This document shows, one piece after another, positions 35,680 through 45,336 of a stretch of DNA of 64,000 nucleotides. Source of the DNA: an uncultured Campylobacter sp. GTDB taxonomy: Bacteria > Campylobacterota > Campylobacteria > Campylobacterales > Campylobacteraceae. The notes under the pieces were generated by a model, which was not told the origin of the DNA, did no database searches, and saw only the letters and a list, made by a program, of their open reading frames with translations. Both the position numbers and the translations under genes were made by a program. The stretch is from assembly GCF_938045205.1 (NCBI RefSeq), contig NZ_CALIMY010000159.1, positions 22,963 through 86,962 of the forward strand. Direction: 5' to 3'. The number at the start of each line of letters is the position of its first letter. The stretch's first letter is position 1.

Positions 35680-35940
35680 GGCGGCACATGAAATTTATAA
35701 ACGGCGAGTGATTTTTCACCGCCGCGACGATGAGCTTTTGCGTAAAATTTTAATTTAAAGGGTAAAATTCCGCGCCCAAAGCCCAAAACTATGCGCGCGA
35801 AAATAAATTTTATGCCGAAAGTGCGCCGTGCCTTAAGCCGTGGATTTAAAACGAAATCTAAATTTGCGCCGTTAAATTTCAACCCCCGCTCGCAAAATCA
35901 GGCGAAATTTCGCGCGGAATTTCATTTTTAAATCTGTTAT

Positions 35941-35958
35941 TAAGCCATTTTTGGCTTA
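35941..35958. repeat. Short hairpin TAAGCCA-TTTT-TGGCTTA before tRNA-Ser
   Basis: Perfect 7-bp inverted repeat with a 4-nt loop, 16 nt before the tRNA. The remainder of 35680-35940 holds no gene. Confidence 0.5.
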
Positions 35959-35974
35959 AATTACATTTTCATTC

Positions 35975-36062
35975 GGGTAGATGTCCGAGCGGTCGAAGGA
36001 GCGCGCCTCGAAAGCGCGTAAGGCGTCAGCCTTCTGGGGTTCGAATCCCTATCTACCCGCCA
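35975..36062 (+). tRNA. tRNA-Ser (anticodon CGA)
   Basis: The acceptor GGGTAGA pairs with TCTACCC, followed by discriminator G and encoded CCA (36060-36062). The anticodon stem CGCGC/GCGCG encloses loop CTCGAAA, anticodon CGA (reads UCG). A long variable arm (AAGGCGTCAGCCTT) marks a class II serine tRNA. The T arm GGGGTTCGAATCCC is intact. Confidence 0.97.
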
Positions 36063-36097
36063 TTCATTCAAATTTCACCCAATACTCGGGAGTTAAG

Positions 36098-36646
36098 ATG
36101 AGCAATAAACTCCTTTCGATGAGTCTGCAGGAGCTGTGGCGGCTCTTTCCGATACGTCTCGTACCGCACGATCCGCGCTGGGGCGAATACTTTAGGCAGG
36201 AGCGCGAAATTTTACGCGGCCTGCTGCAAGATCATGGCGAGATCAAGATCCACCATATCGGCAGCACCGCGGTAAGCGGGATCTGGGCGAAGCCGATCGT
36301 AGATATTTTGATCGAATGCTCGGATATTGCCGTCGCCAAACAGCGCTTGATAGAGGCGGGCTATCTGCTAATGAGCGAAAAGGGGAGCCGCTGCAGCCTA
36401 AATAAGGGCTATACCGAAGCGGGATTTGCCGAGCGCGTTTTTCACGTGCATCTGCGAAATTTCGGTGATGCGGACGAGATATTTTTTAGAGATTTTTTGC
36501 GGGTGAATGCGGATATCGCCAGGCGGTACGAGGCGCTTAAATTAAAGCTTTGCAAGCGCTTCGAGTTCGACCGCGACGCCTATACTGCGGCAAAAAGCGA
36601 ATTCGTGCTTAAATTTACGCGTATCGCTAAAGAAAACTCTAAATAG
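36098..36646 (+). CDS. GrpB/UPF0157-family protein (nucleotidyltransferase fold)
   Basis: 182 residues from ATG 36098. An in-frame upstream start at 35981 would lie inside the tRNA and is rejected. LVPHDPRWGEYFRQE, IHHIGSTAVSGIWAKPIVDILI (GS...D catalytic-type motif) and HLRNFGD are family hallmarks. Some members are fused to dephospho-CoA kinase. Function is not established. Confidence 0.9.
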   Translation: MSNKLLSMSLQELWRLFPIRLVPHDPRWGEYFRQEREILRGLLQDHGEIKIHHIGSTAVSGIWAKPIVDILIECSDIAVAKQRLIEAGYLLMSEKGSRCSLNKGYTEAGFAERVFHVHLRNFGDADEIFFRDFLRVNADIARRYEALKLKLCKRFEFDRDAYTAAKSEFVLKFTRIAKENSK

Positions 36647-37052
36647 CCGCGTAAATTTGATCTCTGCGTATAAGTTCGCTTTCCAAGAGCGATAAAAATG
36701 GCTAAATTTTATAAATGATACGAGTAGATAGTGCCACACCCCGTAAGATCATTTTTATAAAATTTTGACCGTAATTTCAAATTTAAACGGCACTCACCTA
36801 GCTATCGTAGATAAAATTTACAAATCCAGCTAACGGCAAAGTCGTCCACAAAATGCGCCGTATCATCGCATCATACCAAGGGCTAAGGCTCATTTCCGCG
36901 CTTAGGTGCAAATTTAAATTTAAAAGCCTACGCGTCATAAATTTTAAACATTCCACAAAAATATGGGCTCGTAAATCCGCTAAATTTAAAGCGGCGAAAA
37001 TTTTAAATTCCTCGCCGCTAGCTAGCCGCGCAAGTTTGCCGAGCGCTTAAAT
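36647..37052. other. 406-nt intergenic region, no gene seen
   Basis: Convergent space between the grpB-like gene (plus) and the threonine-synthase-like gene (minus). AAATTT-rich; no strong terminator stem or open frame found. Confidence 0.5.
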
Positions 37053-38138
37053 TTAATGATCACTCTTTAACCCTGCACCGCAAAGCGGAATGATGCTATC
37101 TCCTTGCAGATCGCGACTTTCTTTGTAGCGCAGATACGCCGCATAGGTAGCCGCGGTTGTGTGCTCGACGTAAAATCCGCCGCGCGCAAGCGCCGCTCTG
37201 GCAGGCAGTATATCGCTCTCGCTCGCCAAGATCACCTCGCGCTCGCCAGCGTAGCTAGAGCCAAGAATTTCGCCCGCGCGCATCGGTCTTGCGATCGCGA
37301 TGCCCTCCGCTAGCGTCGGCTGCGGCTCTATCGCACGCGCCGCACCTTTAGCGTCAAAAAGCGGAGCGCAACGCTCGCCCTGAACGATGAAAATTTTCGG
37401 CAGCGCCTCGATAAGACCGCCCTCATATAGCTCGCCTAACGCCGCTTGAGCACCCAGCAGCAGCGTGCCGTTGCCCACGGGGATGAAGATATTGCGCGGC
37501 ATCCTGCCCAGCTGCTCGTAGATCTCATAAATGTAACTCTTCGTGCCCTCGTAAAAGATCGGATTATAAACGTGGTTGGCGTAATAGATCTGCTCCTGCG
37601 CGGCCTTTTTGCGGCACGCGTCCGCCGTCTCGTCGCGGCTACCGTCAAAGACCGTGACGTGCGCGCCGTGGCTTTTGATCATATCGATCTTTTTAGGCGA
37701 CGTGCCCTTCGGGACGTAAATTTCGCACTCGATGCCCGCGCGAGCGCAGTACGCCGCCACGGCGTTGCCCGCGTTGCCGCTGGAGTCTTGTAGCACCTTT
37801 TTCACGCCGATATTTTTGGCGTGCAGCACCAAAACCGCCGCGCCGCGGTCTTTAAACGAAAGCGTAGGCATCGCGTAATCGAGCTTAAGATAGAGATTTT
37901 CGCCAAATTTTACGCTCGCCGTGAGCCCCTCGCCCATCGAAATTTCTCTAAATTTAGCCGTGTCGATGCCCATAAATCTTCGGTATCTAAAGATGCTAAA
38001 CTCGCTTTGATCTACGAGCGCGGGGTTAAATTTAGGCGCGTCGGAGTTTAGTTTATACAGCCCGCCGCAGTCGCATTTGTAGCTCAAAGTATCGATGGGC
38101 GCGTGCTTGCCGCAGCCCGTGCAGATGAAATCGCTCAT
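37053..38138 (-). CDS. Threonine-synthase-like PLP enzyme (zinc-ribbon, archaeal/plant-type)
   Basis: 361 residues from ATG 38138 (MSDFICTGCGKHAP); the upstream in-frame extension to 38315 overlaps ridA and is rejected. It has an N-terminal zinc ribbon (CTGC ... CDCGG), the PLP Lys in TLSFKDRGAAV, and the phosphate-binding SSGNAGNAVAAY. This is the short ThrC layout, not the ~460-residue E. coli type that Campylobacter normally has. It may therefore be a second enzyme acting on a related substrate. It is 8 nt downstream of ridA in the same operon. Confidence 0.85.
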   Translation of the reverse strand: MSDFICTGCGKHAPIDTLSYKCDCGGLYKLNSDAPKFNPALVDQSEFSIFRYRRFMGIDTAKFREISMGEGLTASVKFGENLYLKLDYAMPTLSFKDRGAAVLVLHAKNIGVKKVLQDSSGNAGNAVAAYCARAGIECEIYVPKGTSPKKIDMIKSHGAHVTVFDGSRDETADACRKKAAQEQIYYANHVYNPIFYEGTKSYIYEIYEQLGRMPRNIFIPVGNGTLLLGAQAALGELYEGGLIEALPKIFIVQGERCAPLFDAKGAARAIEPQPTLAEGIAIARPMRAGEILGSSYAGEREVILASESDILPARAALARGGFYVEHTTAATYAAYLRYKESRDLQGDSIIPLCGAGLKSDH

Positions 38139-38146
38139 TTTCGCTC

Positions 38147-38533
38147 CTATTTTTTCTCTTTGATTTTTGCGACGGCCTCGATCTCTACGAGGCAGCCGAA
38201 GTGTAGAGCCGTAGTCGGCACCACGACGCGGGCGGGCTTGTGCGCGCCGAAAAACAGCGCGTACTGCTCGTCGATCACGTCCCAGTTCTCGACACTCGGC
38301 GTATAGACGCGGCACATCCGTACATCGTTTTTATCCACGCCCGCGGCGGCTAGGACTGCCGCGACGTTGCTTAGAGCCTGCGCGGCCTGCGCAGCAAGAC
38401 CCTCCGGAACGGCCCCCGTGCGCGGATCCACGCTTAGCTGCCCCGAGACGTAGAGCATACCGTCGTCGTCTAAGATGCCCGGCGCATAATGCGCCTTTTT
38501 CGGCGCGAAACCGGTTGGATAAATTTCTTTCAT
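38147..38533 (-). CDS. RidA/YjgF-family enamine/imine deaminase
   Basis: 128 residues. FAPKKAHYAPGILDDDGMLYVSGQ, an active-site Arg in VRMCRVY, and FFGAHKPARVVVPTTAL are Rid signatures. RidA hydrolyses reactive 2-aminoacrylate-type intermediates released by PLP enzymes, which fits the next gene. RBS AAGGAG precedes ATG 38533. It is divergent from the regulator gene. Confidence 0.92.
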   Translation of the reverse strand: MKEIYPTGFAPKKAHYAPGILDDDGMLYVSGQLSVDPRTGAVPEGLAAQAAQALSNVAAVLAAAGVDKNDVRMCRVYTPSVENWDVIDEQYALFFGAHKPARVVVPTTALHFGCLVEIEAVAKIKEKK

Positions 38534-38547
38534 TTAAGCTCCTTTGC

Positions 38548-38563
38548 ATATAAAATTTTATAT
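38548..38563. promoter_or_regulatory. Palindrome ATATAAAATTTTATAT in the ridA-regulator gap
   Basis: A perfect 16-bp palindrome, 15 nt upstream of ridA and 91 nt upstream of the divergent regulator's ATG, overlapping a TATAAT (38561-38566). It is a candidate binding site for the divergently encoded regulator, although A/T palindromes are common here. Confidence 0.35.
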
Positions 38564-38653
38564 AATTTTACTCTAAATTTATTAAAAATATATAACTATT
38601 TCTATAAATTTGCAAAATTTTAAAATTTAATCTAAATTTATAGATTTTTTTAT

Positions 38654-39391
38654 ATGAAATTTAAGGAGCCCGAATTGAACCAACTTTTGCAGACCTTTAT
38701 ACCGACCGCGCACCTTATTAAAAATACGATCGGCGATTGCGAGGTGGTCATCCACGATATGAGCACGCCGCAAAGCTCCGTCGTTTTCGTCCTAGGCGAC
38801 GTAACGGGCAGGAGGATCGGCCAAAGCTTCGATCATCTGGTAAAGGATGTGTTGCTAAGCAAAAATTTTGAAAACGACTGCACCGCAAACTACTACTTCA
38901 CCGCGCAAAGCGGCAAGCTCATACGCTCCTCTACTTCGCTGATCCGCGGCGCAAACGGCAAGGTAGTAGGCGCGCTATGCGTAAATATCGATACCTCAAG
39001 CGCCATCGCGGCATACAAAGCAATAAAAAATCTACTGCCGAATGCAAAGCTCGATAGCAAGGAGCTGCAGGGCGCAAATTTTACCGACGAAAGCTGCAAT
39101 AGCGCGGCATTAGACGGGGCGAGCTTAAAGAACGGCGTAAATTTAGAAACACAAAGCTCTAACGATTTGCAGCAAAATATCCTTGACATCGTCCAAGACC
39201 TGATCGCATCGGCTACGCACGATCTGGATGTGGAGGGGATGAAGAAAGAGGATCGAAAGCGTATCGTAAAATTCCTCGTGCAAAAAGGGATTTTTGAGGT
39301 AAAGGGCGCGGTGGAGCTCGTCGCAAAGGCGCTTAGGACGCAGAAAGTCACGATTTACTCGTATATGGATGAGGTAAAGAAGGAGAGCTAG
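38654..39391 (+). CDS. YheO/DauR-type transcriptional regulator (PAS-like plus HTH)
   Basis: 245 residues. The N-terminal YheO PAS-like domain (about 10-125: NTIGDCEVVIHDMSTPQSSVVF, LIRGANGKVVGALCVNID) is followed by a polar linker (about 136-175). The C-terminal HTH (KKEDRKRIVKFLVQKGIFEVKGAVELVAKALRTQKVTIYSYM) ends it. TTG 38675 behind AAGGAG is an alternative start dropping 7 residues. Divergence from ridA and the PLP-enzyme gene suggests it regulates them, sensing an amino acid or its breakdown product. Confidence 0.85.
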   Translation: MKFKEPELNQLLQTFIPTAHLIKNTIGDCEVVIHDMSTPQSSVVFVLGDVTGRRIGQSFDHLVKDVLLSKNFENDCTANYYFTAQSGKLIRSSTSLIRGANGKVVGALCVNIDTSSAIAAYKAIKNLLPNAKLDSKELQGANFTDESCNSAALDGASLKNGVNLETQSSNDLQQNILDIVQDLIASATHDLDVEGMKKEDRKRIVKFLVQKGIFEVKGAVELVAKALRTQKVTIYSYMDEVKKES

Positions 39392-39564
39392 CCGCGGTGC
39401 ATAAATTTGATCTAAAATTTAACAAGCGTTGCGCGTCTTTTTATCAGCGTAGCCATATGGGGTGGCGCAAATTTTAATCTGAATTTGATGAACCAATCAA
39501 AAAGCAGGACATACTAATTCCTATTTTATGCAGCATGTAACGGCATAAAAGCAAAACTCATCTG

Positions 39565-41604
39565 TTACTCGAACTCGTAGCCCTTCGTATTCTTTAATTT
39601 CTCGTCATAATCGACTCCGTTAGCAATTCGCTTGCGTGAAGTATTAAAATCCGATCGTATCGGGCTTTTGCGCTCGTCAAACTCAAGTGGCGCGACACCG
39701 ATAATATCTGCTAGCAAATGCGCTAAATCATCGCTCATAAAAGGCTTATCTTTCGCCGCAGCTAGCCTCTGCCATAGTTTAGCGTGATCGCTCAAAAACT
39801 CGCGAGAGCCTATGAAAATCAGCGGGATTTCGTAAGTAAAGCGGCTCTCCATGCCGTGCCCAAGGCGTCCATTTTCGTATAAATTCTCTCCGTGATCGCT
39901 AAGATAGACGATGAGACTGTCATCACCCGAAAAAATTTTAAAAATTTCATTTATGACAAAATCGTTGTAAAGCACACTGTTATCGTAATACGCTATGACC
40001 TCTTTCTGCTTGGAAGTAAGTTTTGCCTTTACATCCGCCGCGCTAAACTTGCCAAATCCCTCGGGATAGCGCAGGCTGTAATCCATATGGCTGCCAATGA
40101 GATGGATCACGTAGAAATTTCGCTCACCTTGCCCCGTTTTCGCCTGATTTATGAGTGGAAGCAGCACTCCATCAGGCTTGATGCGGACGGTTTCATAAAG
40201 ATTACTCTTTGAGAGGAAGGATTCCGCGTCCGCGCGATCGGCAGCGCTTTTAGCGCTTAACGCATGCGCGCCGAAAGCCTCTTGATTGCTGATCCAAAAG
40301 GTGCGGTAGCCACTTAGCTTAAACATATCAATGATGCTAAGGTTGCGAAACCACGCCCTTTTGCGCTCGCTTTCGTAATCGCTGAAATTTAAAAGCCGCA
40401 TCAGCACCTGATTAGTCGTGCCGTAAGGCGAGATTGTATCGCCAAATTTTATCAGATTGCCGCTCGCCTCGAGACCCTCCAAAAGCGGTGTATTTTTAAC
40501 GCCGTAGCCGTAGAGCGACATATGCCCGCGCTGCAAGCTCTCACCGATTATTAGGATGATATTTTTGACGCGAGACTTTTGCAAGGCGGGGTTTGTAGCG
40601 GCCTCAGGGTTTTTAGAATTTGAAATCACGCTGGGGCTTTGCGGCGCAGAATTTAAAGTCTCGCCCCAGCTTTGCGGCTCAGCGCCCGAAGCAAACGTAG
40701 AATTTAAATTTAAGCTGGAATTTTGCGCCTGAGCACTTGGTGCGGGCGCGGAATTTTCAGACGCGGAGCCCAAAGCAGAGCTTTGCGGATCTGAATTTGC
40801 GCCGCCTTTTAAAACGCTTTCGTTCGCGCGCTTAGCCTCATCATATCCGAGCTGCACTTCGCGCATATCGGTGATGAAATTTTTATCGCTTAGATAGTCT
40901 TTTATCGTAAAGGCAAACTCCAGCGGGACGTATTGCGATAGCTTGGTTATATAGCCCTGCTTGCCCTGGGAAGCTTTGACGGCAATATCCGCGCAAAAGA
41001 TCGTGCCATAGATAAGATAAAGCGCTGCTAGCAGCAATCTTAGACCGCTATGCGTTTGCTCCTCCTTTCTTCGCTCTGCTCTTAGCGCTGCAAAGATGCA
41101 GCCAAGCAGCACCGCTAGATACAAAATCGTCGCAGGGTTAAGAAACTGCGAAACAAACTCGCGCGTCTCTGCTGCATCGGTATGCACAAGCGCGTCGATC
41201 GCCACGACGTTGAAGCTTGAATCGAAATTTACGATCAAAAATAAAGCCACACTCGCAATTAGCGCAATTAGCGCTAGTAACACGAACGAAACGAGCTTAA
41301 AAAATCGCCCGCTAAGCAGATAGCAGAGGTGAAAGATGAGCAAATTTATGATGAATACCACCGGGAAACTCTCGGCGATGTAGGCAAAGATGGGTCCGTT
41401 AATCTGATAATGTATCTTAGCCCAGCACGCAAGCAAGCATAGCGCCGTGCTAAGCCAAAACACCCTCCATACGGGACGCTCGCGAAGCGCGGTAAAAAAG
41501 CCGCGGTCGATTTTCATAAGCAAGCGCGCTATAAGCCTACCCGCTTTCGTCCGCGCCATAAGCCCGCCTATATTTGCTAGCGCTACATAAAATTTTTCTC
41601 TCAT
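39565..41604 (-). CDS. Phosphoethanolamine transferase (EptA/EptC-like sulfatase-fold)
   Basis: 679 residues from ATG 41604 (RBS AGGAAA); a start at 41664 lacks an RBS. Membrane helices cover about 45-65, 77-100, 105-127, 158-175 and 187-205. The periplasmic domain starts at ILIIGESLQRGHMSLYGYG. The zinc-site Glu354 is present and YLSDHGEN supplies Asp-His. The nucleophile region is GES-L, where characterised relatives have Thr at or next to this Ser; Ser355 would have to serve. A Ser/Asn/Ala-rich insertion fills about 263-342 between membrane and catalytic parts. EptC-type enzymes decorate lipid A and flagellar rod. Confidence 0.88.
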   Translation of the reverse strand: MREKFYVALANIGGLMARTKAGRLIARLLMKIDRGFFTALRERPVWRVFWLSTALCLLACWAKIHYQINGPIFAYIAESFPVVFIINLLIFHLCYLLSGRFFKLVSFVLLALIALIASVALFLIVNFDSSFNVVAIDALVHTDAAETREFVSQFLNPATILYLAVLLGCIFAALRAERRKEEQTHSGLRLLLAALYLIYGTIFCADIAVKASQGKQGYITKLSQYVPLEFAFTIKDYLSDKNFITDMREVQLGYDEAKRANESVLKGGANSDPQSSALGSASENSAPAPSAQAQNSSLNLNSTFASGAEPQSWGETLNSAPQSPSVISNSKNPEAATNPALQKSRVKNIILIIGESLQRGHMSLYGYGVKNTPLLEGLEASGNLIKFGDTISPYGTTNQVLMRLLNFSDYESERKRAWFRNLSIIDMFKLSGYRTFWISNQEAFGAHALSAKSAADRADAESFLSKSNLYETVRIKPDGVLLPLINQAKTGQGERNFYVIHLIGSHMDYSLRYPEGFGKFSAADVKAKLTSKQKEVIAYYDNSVLYNDFVINEIFKIFSGDDSLIVYLSDHGENLYENGRLGHGMESRFTYEIPLIFIGSREFLSDHAKLWQRLAAAKDKPFMSDDLAHLLADIIGVAPLEFDERKSPIRSDFNTSRKRIANGVDYDEKLKNTKGYEFE

Positions 41605-42072
41605 TTTATATTTCCTGCCTTGTACGAAGAGACGCGACGACGCGCACTCTGCATAGCGCGACATATTTTCGCTTTAAAATCAAGGCGCAATATTAGCCGC
41701 TTAAAGCTTTGAGCTCGCTTACTTGCATCCTTTTTACGCTTTAAATTTTACAGCCAAATTTTAAAGATACGTAGAGTTTGAGATTGGATGGCGGAATTTT
41801 GAGGCTAAATTTTAATTGAAAGCGGATCTAAGAGCGAAGCTACAAAACGAGGCTTTAAAAACAGAAAGCATGAGCTAAAATCTTGGCTTTTAAAATTTCT
41901 AGTGCGATAGGTTTCAAAAGGCTTTTGGATAAAAATTTATGCATGAAGCGGCTGAGGTAAAATTCCAAGACGCGAGCGATGCAAAATTGTCGAAATCTAA
42001 TCGCAGGCGGAATTTTGCACCGACAAAGTGAAAAAATTTTAACTAGGCTGAGCCAGCTTTTGCGCGGAAATT
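41605..42072. other. 468-nt intergenic region, no gene seen
   Basis: Between map and the transferase gene, both on minus. It contains AAATTTT-type motifs. No supported frame. The part 41605-41700 is the transferase's leader. Confidence 0.5.
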
Positions 42073-42831
42073 CTACGCGACGCTTAGGACTTCTACCTTA
42101 CCGTCGAAAACCGCCATGCAATGCTCGTAGTGGCTAGTACGAAGTCCGTCCTTGCTTCTCGTGCTCCACTTATCCTCGGCGATGACCGGCGTGCCGTCCT
42201 TTTGGCAGATCATCGGCTCGATACAAAAGACCATGCCGTTTTTGATTTTGGGGCCTGATTTTGGATTGTTACCTTCTAGATAGTTTGGGATCTCAGGCTC
42301 TTCGTGCGGGTGCTTGCCGATGCCGTGGCCGCAGAAGCCATATAGCGGCACGAAGCCGCGCGCACGGATAAATTTCTCGATCTCGAAGCTTAGCTCTTTG
42401 AAGTGCATCCCTACCCTGATCGTTTTGATGGCAAACTCTAGCGTGTCCTTACTGCATGCGATGAGATCTTCGTCGGCTTTTGAAATTTTGCCGACGGGCA
42501 GAGTGCGTGCACTGTCGCCGAAATATCCGTTTAGTTTCGAGCCCAAATCGACGCCTAAGATATCGCCCTCTTGCAAGATCGTCTCGTCGGGGATGCCGTG
42601 GATGATGACTTCATTTAACGAGAGGCAGGCGGCGTTTGGAAAGCCGTATAGCCCCTTAAAAGCGGGATATGCGCCTTTGGATGTGATGAAATCGTCGATC
42701 TTTTTATCGACTTCGAGCAGGCTAAGACCCGGCTTTATGAAAGAAGCTGCGTAATCAAGGGCCTGCGCAACGATCTTGTTCGCTGCGCGCAGCCCCTCTA
42801 AATCTTTTTTTGTTTTAAGCAAAATCGCCAT
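42073..42831 (-). CDS. map: Methionine aminopeptidase, type I
   Basis: 252 residues; it removes the initiator Met. Active-site residues: His in IIHGIPDE, Asp pair in LGVDLGSKLNGYFGDSA, His in CGHGIGKHPHEEP, Glu in FCIEPMI and Glu/His in HYEHCMAV. It directly abuts secY (0-nt gap) at the end of the spc operon. Confidence 0.97.
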   Translation of the reverse strand: MAILLKTKKDLEGLRAANKIVAQALDYAASFIKPGLSLLEVDKKIDDFITSKGAYPAFKGLYGFPNAACLSLNEVIIHGIPDETILQEGDILGVDLGSKLNGYFGDSARTLPVGKISKADEDLIACSKDTLEFAIKTIRVGMHFKELSFEIEKFIRARGFVPLYGFCGHGIGKHPHEEPEIPNYLEGNNPKSGPKIKNGMVFCIEPMICQKDGTPVIAEDKWSTRSKDGLRTSHYEHCMAVFDGKVEVLSVA

Positions 42832-44097
42832 TTATAGCCCGACCGCGCTTAGGGTCTGATATTTGTTCATATAGATCTGCGCTTCGATGCGTCTCATCGT
42901 ATCAAGAGCGACGGAGACGACGATCAGCACGCTGGTGCCGCCGAAATAAAACGGCACGCCCATAAATTTAACGAGCAGCCACGGGATGACGGTTACTAGC
43001 CCGAGATAGATCGAGCCCCAAAACGTAAGACGGCTGGCGACTTCGTTTAAAAAGCTCGCCGTTCCCTCGCCCGGACGAATGCCCGGGATAAATCCGCCCT
43101 GCTTCTTTAAATTTTCACTAATGTCCTTGGAATTAAAAGCAATTGACGCATAAAAATAAGCGAAAAATATAACCAACACAAAGGTCAAAAAGTTAAAGAA
43201 GTAATTGCTAGGGCTTAGGAAATCGTGGATCTTTTGGATGATTGGATTGGTGCTTGCCTGCAAAATTGTAGTCGGAAACATCAAAATCGCGCTTGCAAAA
43301 ATAGGCGGAATGACGCCGCTTAAATTTAGCTTGATCGGCACGTAATTCATAATGCGCTTGTTTTGATTCGCCATCAATACCTTGCGCGAAAACGATACCG
43401 GAATTCTGCGTTCGCCCAGCTCCACATATAAAATTGCCCCGATAGTAGCCAGGATAATTAGCACGATCGCGATTAGCTTTAAAACGTTCATCTCACCGGT
43501 ATTTACTAAATTTACAGTACTTCCGATCGCTCTAGGGATGGCACTTACGATACCTGCAAAGATAATAAGGCTGGTGCCGTTACCGACGCCGCGTTGCGTA
43601 ATCTGCTCGCCGATCCACATCAAAAGCATGGTGCCTGCCAGCATCGAAATGCACGAGATAAAAACAAACTCGTTGGTATTTTCGGCCATTATCGCAGGTG
43701 CTCCGGTCTGTCCGTGAATGCCCTGTAAGCCGATGCTAACGCCGATGGATTGAACCATGGCGATTGCGATGGTAGCATATCGGATGATCTGCATATATTT
43801 CTGCATACCGTCGCGCTCTTTTTTGAGTTTGCCTAAATTTGGAAAGGTTGCGGCAAGCAGCTCCATAATGATAGAAGCAGTAATATAAGGCATAATGCCT
43901 AGCGAGATAACGCTGAATCGCTCCGCCGCGTTACCGCTAAACATATTAAACATTCCAAAAGCGTTGTTGCTATTGTTTTGAAAAAATTGCTTTATAACCT
44001 CAACGTCCACTCCCGGAACCGGCACGTAAGCTAGCAACCTATAGGCAAAAAGAAAGCCCAAAGTAATGAGAATTTTGTTGCGTAGCGATTTATTCAT
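42832..44097 (-). CDS. secY: Preprotein translocase subunit SecY
   Basis: 421 residues, ten membrane helices, with family motifs YVPVPGVD near the start, the plug-proximal FSVISLGIMPYITASIIMEL, and GGFIPGIRPGE before the last helices. It is the core of the Sec channel. Its start overlaps the rplO stop by 1 nt. Confidence 0.98.
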   Translation of the reverse strand: MNKSLRNKILITLGFLFAYRLLAYVPVPGVDVEVIKQFFQNNSNNAFGMFNMFSGNAAERFSVISLGIMPYITASIIMELLAATFPNLGKLKKERDGMQKYMQIIRYATIAIAMVQSIGVSIGLQGIHGQTGAPAIMAENTNEFVFISCISMLAGTMLLMWIGEQITQRGVGNGTSLIIFAGIVSAIPRAIGSTVNLVNTGEMNVLKLIAIVLIILATIGAILYVELGERRIPVSFSRKVLMANQNKRIMNYVPIKLNLSGVIPPIFASAILMFPTTILQASTNPIIQKIHDFLSPSNYFFNFLTFVLVIFFAYFYASIAFNSKDISENLKKQGGFIPGIRPGEGTASFLNEVASRLTFWGSIYLGLVTVIPWLLVKFMGVPFYFGGTSVLIVVSVALDTMRRIEAQIYMNKYQTLSAVGL

Positions 44098-44498
44098 TAT
44101 TTTTGTCCGCTAAATTTTACGTTCTCGTCTTTGATCTTGCTAGCGAGCGCTTTTACGCCTACGCCGATCAGCTTGATCTTTTTAACGGAATTTGAAATTT
44201 TATGAACGGATTTGATGCTTTCGATCGTAATCTCACTAAGATCTTTGATAGCTTCGATTTTATCGACATTGATCACGTAAGGTTTTTCAAATTTAGAAGT
44301 AAAACCTACCTTCGGAAGCCTTCGCTGAATCGGCTGCTGACCGCCCTCGAAGCCTCTTTTTTCGTGAGAGCCGGTGCGTGCGGTCTGACCCTTTCCGCCG
44401 CGACCCGCAGTTTTACCTAAGCCGCTTCCTTGACCGCGACCCAAGCGCTTAGTAGCGTGAGTTGAGCCTGGGGCTTTTTTAAGATTTTCTAATCCCAT
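44097..44498 (-). CDS. rplO: 50S ribosomal protein L15
   Basis: 133 residues: [37 protein letters not shown] is the L15 signature start. L30 (rpmD), normally encoded between S5 and L15, is absent: the gap to rpsE is 12 nt. Confidence 0.97.
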   Translation of the reverse strand: MGLENLKKAPGSTHATKRLGRGQGSGLGKTAGRGGKGQTARTGSHEKRGFEGGQQPIQRRLPKVGFTSKFEKPYVINVDKIEAIKDLSEITIESIKSVHKISNSVKKIKLIGVGVKALASKIKDENVKFSGQK

Positions 44499-44510
44499 CT
44501 TTTATCCTTG

Positions 44511-44960
44511 TTAGTGTTTTAACATACTAAGAGCTTTCATCGTAGCTCTTACGACATTTGAGGAGTTGTTTGAACCTAGCGATTTGGTGAGGATATCTTT
44601 AACACCCGCAAGCTCCAAAACTGGGCGGACTGAACCGCCTGCGATAACGCCAGTACCTTCGCTCGCTGGCTTAAGTAAAATTTTGCTCGCATTGTATTTA
44701 ACTTCAATATCGTGAGTGATGGTAGAACCGTTTAAATTTACCTTGATAATATTTTTAAACGCATCGTCTACCGCTTTTTTAATCGCATCGGGAACCTCTT
44801 TGGACTTACCAAAGCCAAAGCCTACCAAGCCGTTTCTATTGCCTACTACGATAAGAGCCGTAAACCTAAACCTTCTACCGCCTTTAACGACCTTCGTAAC
44901 CCTACCGATATTGACGATTACCTCTTCGAATTCTTCTCTATTATACTTTTCCACAATCAT
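44511..44960 (-). CDS. rpsE: 30S ribosomal protein S5
   Basis: 149 residues: [18 protein letters not shown] N-terminal block, [18 protein letters not shown], and [20 protein letters not shown] are canonical. It takes part in translational accuracy. Confidence 0.98.
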   Translation of the reverse strand: MIVEKYNREEFEEVIVNIGRVTKVVKGGRRFRFTALIVVGNRNGLVGFGFGKSKEVPDAIKKAVDDAFKNIIKVNLNGSTITHDIEVKYNASKILLKPASEGTGVIAGGSVRPVLELAGVKDILTKSLGSNNSSNVVRATMKALSMLKH

Positions 44961-44969
44961 TCCTTTGGG

Positions 44970-45326
44970 TTATAGTTTGATGCCGTTTTGGCGTAACGAC
45001 TCGGCAAAGCTTGCGATTACGCCGTGATACAAATAGCCGTTGCGATCGAAAAGCGCCTCGCAGATGCCTTTATCCTTTAGCTTGGAAGCCAAATCTTTAG
45101 CTAGGCTAGCCGCGCCCTCTTTATTTGCCTTTAAATTTAAAACCTTACCGCTACTGGCGCACAAAGTCACGCTCGCCGCGTCGTCGATAGCCTGAGCGTA
45201 GACGGTTCTATTGGATTTGAAAATAGAAATTCTAGGGCAAGATGCGACGCCTGAAATTTTAGCGCGAATTCTTCTTTTTCTCTTGATTCGTAAAGAGATC
45301 TTTCTTTTTAATACGTTCTGTGTCAT
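44970..45326 (-). CDS. rplR: 50S ribosomal protein L18
   Basis: 118 residues, basic N-terminus ([18 protein letters not shown]) and the C-terminal [20 protein letters not shown] that binds 5S rRNA with L5 and L25. Confidence 0.97.
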   Translation of the reverse strand: MTQNVLKRKISLRIKRKRRIRAKISGVASCPRISIFKSNRTVYAQAIDDAASVTLCASSGKVLNLKANKEGAASLAKDLASKLKDKGICEALFDRNGYLYHGVIASFAESLRQNGIKL

Positions 45327-45336
45327 TTCTCAACCC

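Noticed and set aside
35981..36097. Upstream extension of the GrpB-like protein
   Set aside because: It lies inside and just after tRNA-Ser(CGA); ATG 36098 has the proper family start.
38139..38315. 59-codon extension of the threonine-synthase-like protein
   Set aside because: It overlaps ridA on the same strand, and the zinc-ribbon N-terminus begins at ATG 38138.
44499..44510. Missing L30 gene between rpsE and rplO as a deletion
   Set aside because: Absence of rpmD is, to my knowledge, normal for Campylobacter and relatives.
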